The notes beneath the pieces were generated by a model. It saw only the letters and a program-made list of their open reading frames with translations. It did not search any database and was not told the DNA's origin. Shown here in pieces: positions 24,372 to 62,000 of a stretch of 62,000 nt of DNA (its first letter is position 1; every line of letters begins with the position of its first letter). The position numbers and the translations under genes were made by a program. Source of the DNA: Owenia fusiformis (lineage: Eukaryota; Annelida; Polychaeta; Sabellida; Oweniidae); contig CAIIXF020000091.1 in assembly GCA_903813345.2 (NCBI GenBank), forward strand, positions 1 to 62,000. The letters run 5' to 3'.

Positions 24372-25470
24372 AACAGGGTCTTAGTTTTATTACGTGGGGG
24401 GTCTTAGTTTTATAACAGGGTCTTAGTTTTATTACGTGGGGGGTCTTAGTTTTATAACAGGGTCTTAGTTTTATAACGTGGGGGGTCTTAGTTTTATAAT
24501 AGGGTCTTAGTTTTATAACGTGTGGGGTCTTAGTTTTATAACAGGGTCTTAGTTTTATAACGTGGGGGGTCTTAGTTTTATTACGTGGGGGGTCTTAGTT
24601 TTATAACAGGGTCTTAGTTTTATAACGTGGGGGTCTTAATTTTATAACAGGGTCTTAGTTTTATTACGTGGGGGGTCTTAGTTTTATAACAGGGTCTTAG
24701 TTTTATAACGTGGGGGGTCTTAGTTTTATTACGTGGGGGGTCTTAGTTTTATAACAGGGTCTTAGTTTTATAACGTGGGGGTCTTAATTTTATAACAGGG
24801 TCTTAGTTTTATTACGTGGGGGTCTTAGTTTTATAACAGGGTCTTAGTTTTATAACGTGGGGGGTCTTAGTTTTTTAACAGGGTCTTAGTTTTATTACGT
24901 GGGGGGTCTTAGTTTTATAACAGGGTCTTAGTTTTATAACGTGGGGGGTCTTAGTTTTATAACAGGGTCTTAGTTTTATAACGTGGGGGTCTTAGTTTTA
25001 TAACAGGGTCTTAGTTTTATAACGTGGGGGGTCTTAGTTTTGTAACAGGGTCTTAGTTTTATTACGTCGGGGGTCTTAGTTTTATAACAGGGTCTTAGTT
25101 TTATAACGTGGGGGGTCTTAGTTTTATAACAGGGTCTTAGTTTTATAACGTGGGGGGTCTTAGTTTTATAACAGGGTCTTAGTTTTATAACGTGGGGGGT
25201 CTTAGTTTTATAACAGGGTCTTAGTTTTATTACATGGGGGTCTTAGTTTTATAACAGGGTCTTAGTTTTATTACGTGGGGGGTCTTAGTTTTATAACAGG
25301 GTCTTAGTTTTATAACGTGGGGGGTCTTAGTTTTGTAACAGGGTCTTAGTTTTATTACGTGGGGGGTCTTAGTTTTATAACAGGGTCTTAGTTTTATAAT
25401 GTGGGGGGTCTTAGTTTTATAACAGGGTCTTAGTTTTATAACGTGGGGGGTCTTAGTTTTGTAGGTCTTA
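24372..25470 (-). repeat. 42-bp satellite array, right (inverted) arm
   Basis: About 26 copies of the same unit on the opposite strand (GGGTCTTAGTTTTAT, CGTGGGGGGTCTTAG). The copies alternate between ATTACG and ATAACG variants, as in the left array. Some half units are doubled, a sign of unequal exchange. Confidence 0.95.
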
Positions 25471-25906
25471 GGTCTTTGTTTTGTAGACACCCAGTCAAGA
25501 ACTCAAAAATTTAATAATTTACATATGTACATATGTTGCAAATCAATTTTCTGCTTCTTTATATGCAACTTGTGCATATGGCTTTTTCTATCTTCTTAAA
25601 TTAAAACAAAATGTTGAGATTTACAAATTTTCGATGTATTCATACATCTACGTTCTTAAACAAAATGTTTGAGACTTTTCAATGTATTCATACATCAGAT
25701 AAACTGTTTTTCGAAAAAAAAGTTGAATAACAGTACCTGATGAAGATTTATGAACACATTGAAAATTAGTAAAATTTGAAAATTTTATTTTGCTTTTAAC
25801 ATAATACCTCCTTAAAGTAAAATTTTTGGCCACTTAAGCCATTTTCTGATTGTTGAATTTACAGATTGAATTCACCAGAGATGATTTCCAGTTGACTGAA
25901 ACTGAC

Positions 25907-59863
<33,957 letters not shown>

Positions 59864-60111
59864 GTAAGTTTTACATTCACAATAGCTGGGCAAGGTGTGT
59901 CCAATTTCAGTCAATCCGAATACACTATTCATACAACTGCATATTGTTATTCAATAATCAACTCAAGGTAACTAATGTTAAACAGTTGTCAAGGTGACAT
60001 TTTCATGAACTTTATTTACTGTATTTCTATTACTCATATTGTTTGTACCCTTTTTTTTCATGATTTAATACAACCCCAGTATTCCACTAAGTTGTGTTTA
60101 GCATACATTAA

Positions 60112-62000
60112 TTATCCCATCGAACAAAGTTCGGAGGGATATAGGGAACGCCTCCGTTCGTCTGTCCGCCCGTCCGGGCAATAACTCAAAAACCATTGGC
60201 CCAATTTTGTTATATTTTGTACACATATACCCTATGGGGGTAGAATTTCTGCTCGAAAGCCGATTTTCAAAAATGTAGATATTAAAGAAGCACATGGCAG
60301 CCATCTTGAAATATGGAGGCCCTTACTCGTTATTCTACAGTTTTTGCTGTAACTCGAAAAGTAGTGGAGCGATTTTGTTCATATTTGGTATGTGAATACT
60401 ATAAGCATGGCACACTGTCTAATGACACTTTTGGTAGAAGGGGGCCATTTTGAAAAATGGCCGCCATTTTAACATATTTTACTATAACTCGAAAAGTAGT
60501 GGAGCGATTTTGTTCATATTTGGTATGTGAATATTATAAGCATGGCACACTGTCTAATGACCCTTTATAGAAGGCAGGCATTTTTGTAAAATGGCCACCA
60601 TTTTGAAAAATGGCCGCCATTTTAACATATTTTACTATAACTCGAAAAGTAGTGGAGCGATTTTGTTCATATTTGGTATGTGAATACTATAAGCATGGCT
60701 TACTGTCTGATGACCCTTTTGGTAGAAAGCGGCCATTTTTCAAAATGGCTGCCATTTTAACGTATTTTACTATAACTTGAAAAGTAGTGGAGCGATTTTG
60801 TTCATATTTGGTATGTGAATAGTATAAGCATGGCACACTGTCTAATATCACTTTTGGTAGAAGGTGGCCACTTTGAAAAATGGCTGCCATTTTGAAAAAT
60901 GGCCGCCATTTTAACGTATTTTACTATAACTCGAAAAGTAGTGGAGTGATTTTGTTCATATTTGGTATGTGAATACTATAAGCATAGCACACTGTCTAAT
61001 GACACTTTTGGTAGAAGGCGACCATTTTGAAAAGTGGCTGCCATTTTAACAGATTTAATACTATAACTCGAAAAGAAGTGGAGCGATTTTGTTCATATTT
61101 GGTATGGGAATACAGTAAAACCTGCAAACAGGGAATGCTCTTCGGACTGGAGGAAAGTTTCCTTGTTCAGAGGTTTTCCCTATAGAGAGGGGCCGCTCAG
61201 AAACTCAGAATAGCCAAATAAGCATTTTTGTATATATTTGGGCATAATTGATTTTACCAATGCTGACTCCATACTTGGTTGCTAGACCTTGTTGTGACCT
61301 CTTGGAAGATGTATGAAGGTCTCCCACCTCCCTCCTTTAGCTGAGGGTAAGGAGCATTCTCCCAATGTTGATTTTAGCCGCTGCTGCTGGCGTATGATGA
61401 TGTCTAGTTGTTGTAATTATTGATAGATTTGGCTCAACATGACAAATGTACTTATCTGTTATCTCCATAAAACAATTGTGTCAATCCCTAGATTATCACA
61501 ACTAAATGTAGAATGTAAATTATGTTTGTTGAAAGGAAGAATTAGTGTCATGATAATAAGTAACAAACAGATTAGTATTAGTTTTAAAATATATCAGGGT
61601 AATTAACAGTGGGTGGGATGCTACATCTTGCAAACAATTGGCTTATCTTAATCTCAATCATATTTATCCAAGCTTTTTAGAATCAGATATTGGCTTAGAC
61701 TTTCACACCTCTGAAAAATAATGGAATATACAGTGTCACCAATATTCCTTGTTCACAGGTGAATTTTCATAATTTGCACCAAAATAGTGTTCCTTGTTCC
61801 CTGTTCACAGGTTATCCCTACAGAGAGGGTCGATTAACATGTAAGTCAATGGAAAAATATTTGGTTCTTTTGAAAAGCATTCCTTGTTCATAGGTTTTCC
61901 CTACAGAGAGGTATTCCATCAGACAGGTTTTACTGTACTATAAGCATAGCACACTGTCTAATGACACTTTTGGTAGAAGGTGGCCATTTTGAAAAATGGC
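60112..62000 (+). mobile_element. Helentron-like element, family A, open at window end
   Basis: TTATCCCATCGAACAAAGTT, short CCGT-type run at 60150-60175, then tandem units of about 135-155 bp ('ACTATAACTCGAAAAGTAGT', 'GGTATGTGAATACTATAAGC', 'AAAATGGCCGCCATTTTAAC') repeated at least six times. Interrupted by the Tigger-type MITE. The 3' end lies beyond the window. Confidence 0.75.
61113..61935. mobile_element. Tigger/pogo-type MITE nested in family A
   Basis: CAGTAAAACCTG and CAGGTTTTACTG inverted ends, TA on both sides (61111-61112, 61936-61937). Deleting it restores GGGAATACTATAAGCATAGC, the uninterrupted core phrase seen several times at 60400-60980. Interior repeats 'CCTTGTTCACAGGTTTTCC' and 'CCCTACAGAGAGG'. 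No transposase. Confidence 0.85.

Larger units (their letters stand above)
22342..25492. mobile_element. 3.15-kb palindromic element made of two inverted 42-bp satellite arrays (10-bp TSD)
   Basis: The ends are GGGTGTCTACAAAACAAAGA and its inverted partner TCTTTGTTTTGTAGACACCC. AGTCAAGAAC is duplicated outside both (22332-22341, 25493-25502). Inside the left end is a tandem array (about 22370-23050) of a 42-bp unit made of a 23-bp and a 19-bp half, each containing AAAACTAAGACC. The right end has the same array in reverse (about 24372-25470). The 1.3-kb middle contains other tandem repeats and no readable transposase. End sequence and TSD length match 19517-20675, so both may be moved by one Mutator-like enzyme (inference). 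Confidence 0.88.

Noticed and set aside
22370-25470. CRISPR-like array
   Set aside because: Units are contiguous with no unique spacers, the genome is eukaryotic, and the arrays are arms of a transposon.

Overview
The window is nuclear DNA of an animal. Coding sequence is split into short exons with clean GT/AG borders, introns are long and AT-rich, and decayed transposons fill most of the space. The many short-core tandem elements with (CCGT)n runs and 'ATGGCCGCCATTTT' boxes resemble repeats described from bivalve molluscs ('pearl'/Helentron-type), so a marine lophotrochozoan, most likely a bivalve, is the best guess. That is inference, not proof. No rRNA, CRISPR array, operon or convincing tRNA gene was seen.

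Two immunoglobulin-superfamily genes lie head to head. Gene A (minus strand, coding 3459 to 778, continuing off the left edge) has a signal-peptide exon and two Ig-like exons. Gene B (plus strand, coding 25907 to 59863, continuing off the right edge) is a type I membrane receptor. I assembled 18 exons with consistent phase (almost all 1-1): a signal peptide plus V-type Ig, eight more Ig domains, a fibronectin III domain with a second beta-rich segment, one transmembrane helix, and a cytoplasmic tail. The order resembles nephrin (Ig array, FN3, TM), but orthology is not shown. Exons 4-5 and 6-7 are a tandem duplication of a two-Ig unit. The tail carries four NPY tripeptides and then, on separate phase-1 cassette exons, four copies of a [LM]YAxPxK motif followed by lysines. 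Exon 14 can either read through to a stop or splice on to the YAxP cassettes, so short- and long-tail receptors are predicted.

The 5.1-25.9 kb interval between the genes, and the large introns of gene B, are a museum of mobile elements. Many can be delimited exactly by inverted termini, target duplications and empty sites elsewhere in the window: a hAT-type element (8-bp TSD), TTAA elements, Tigger/pogo-type elements (TA), a Harbinger-type element (TTA), a decayed mariner, two GGGT-ended elements with 10-bp TSDs (one is 3.15 kb and built of two inverted 42-bp satellite arrays), and four families of Helentron-like elements. Coding relics are a CR1/L2-like reverse transcriptase with an internal deletion, the 3' end of an L1-like reverse transcriptase, a gag-like ORF1 fragment and a decayed protein fragment with a WYIGKV motif.

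The strongest novel leads are the cassette-encoded YAxP tail of gene B, the palindromic satellite element at 22342-25492, and the shared architecture of the four Helentron-like families.
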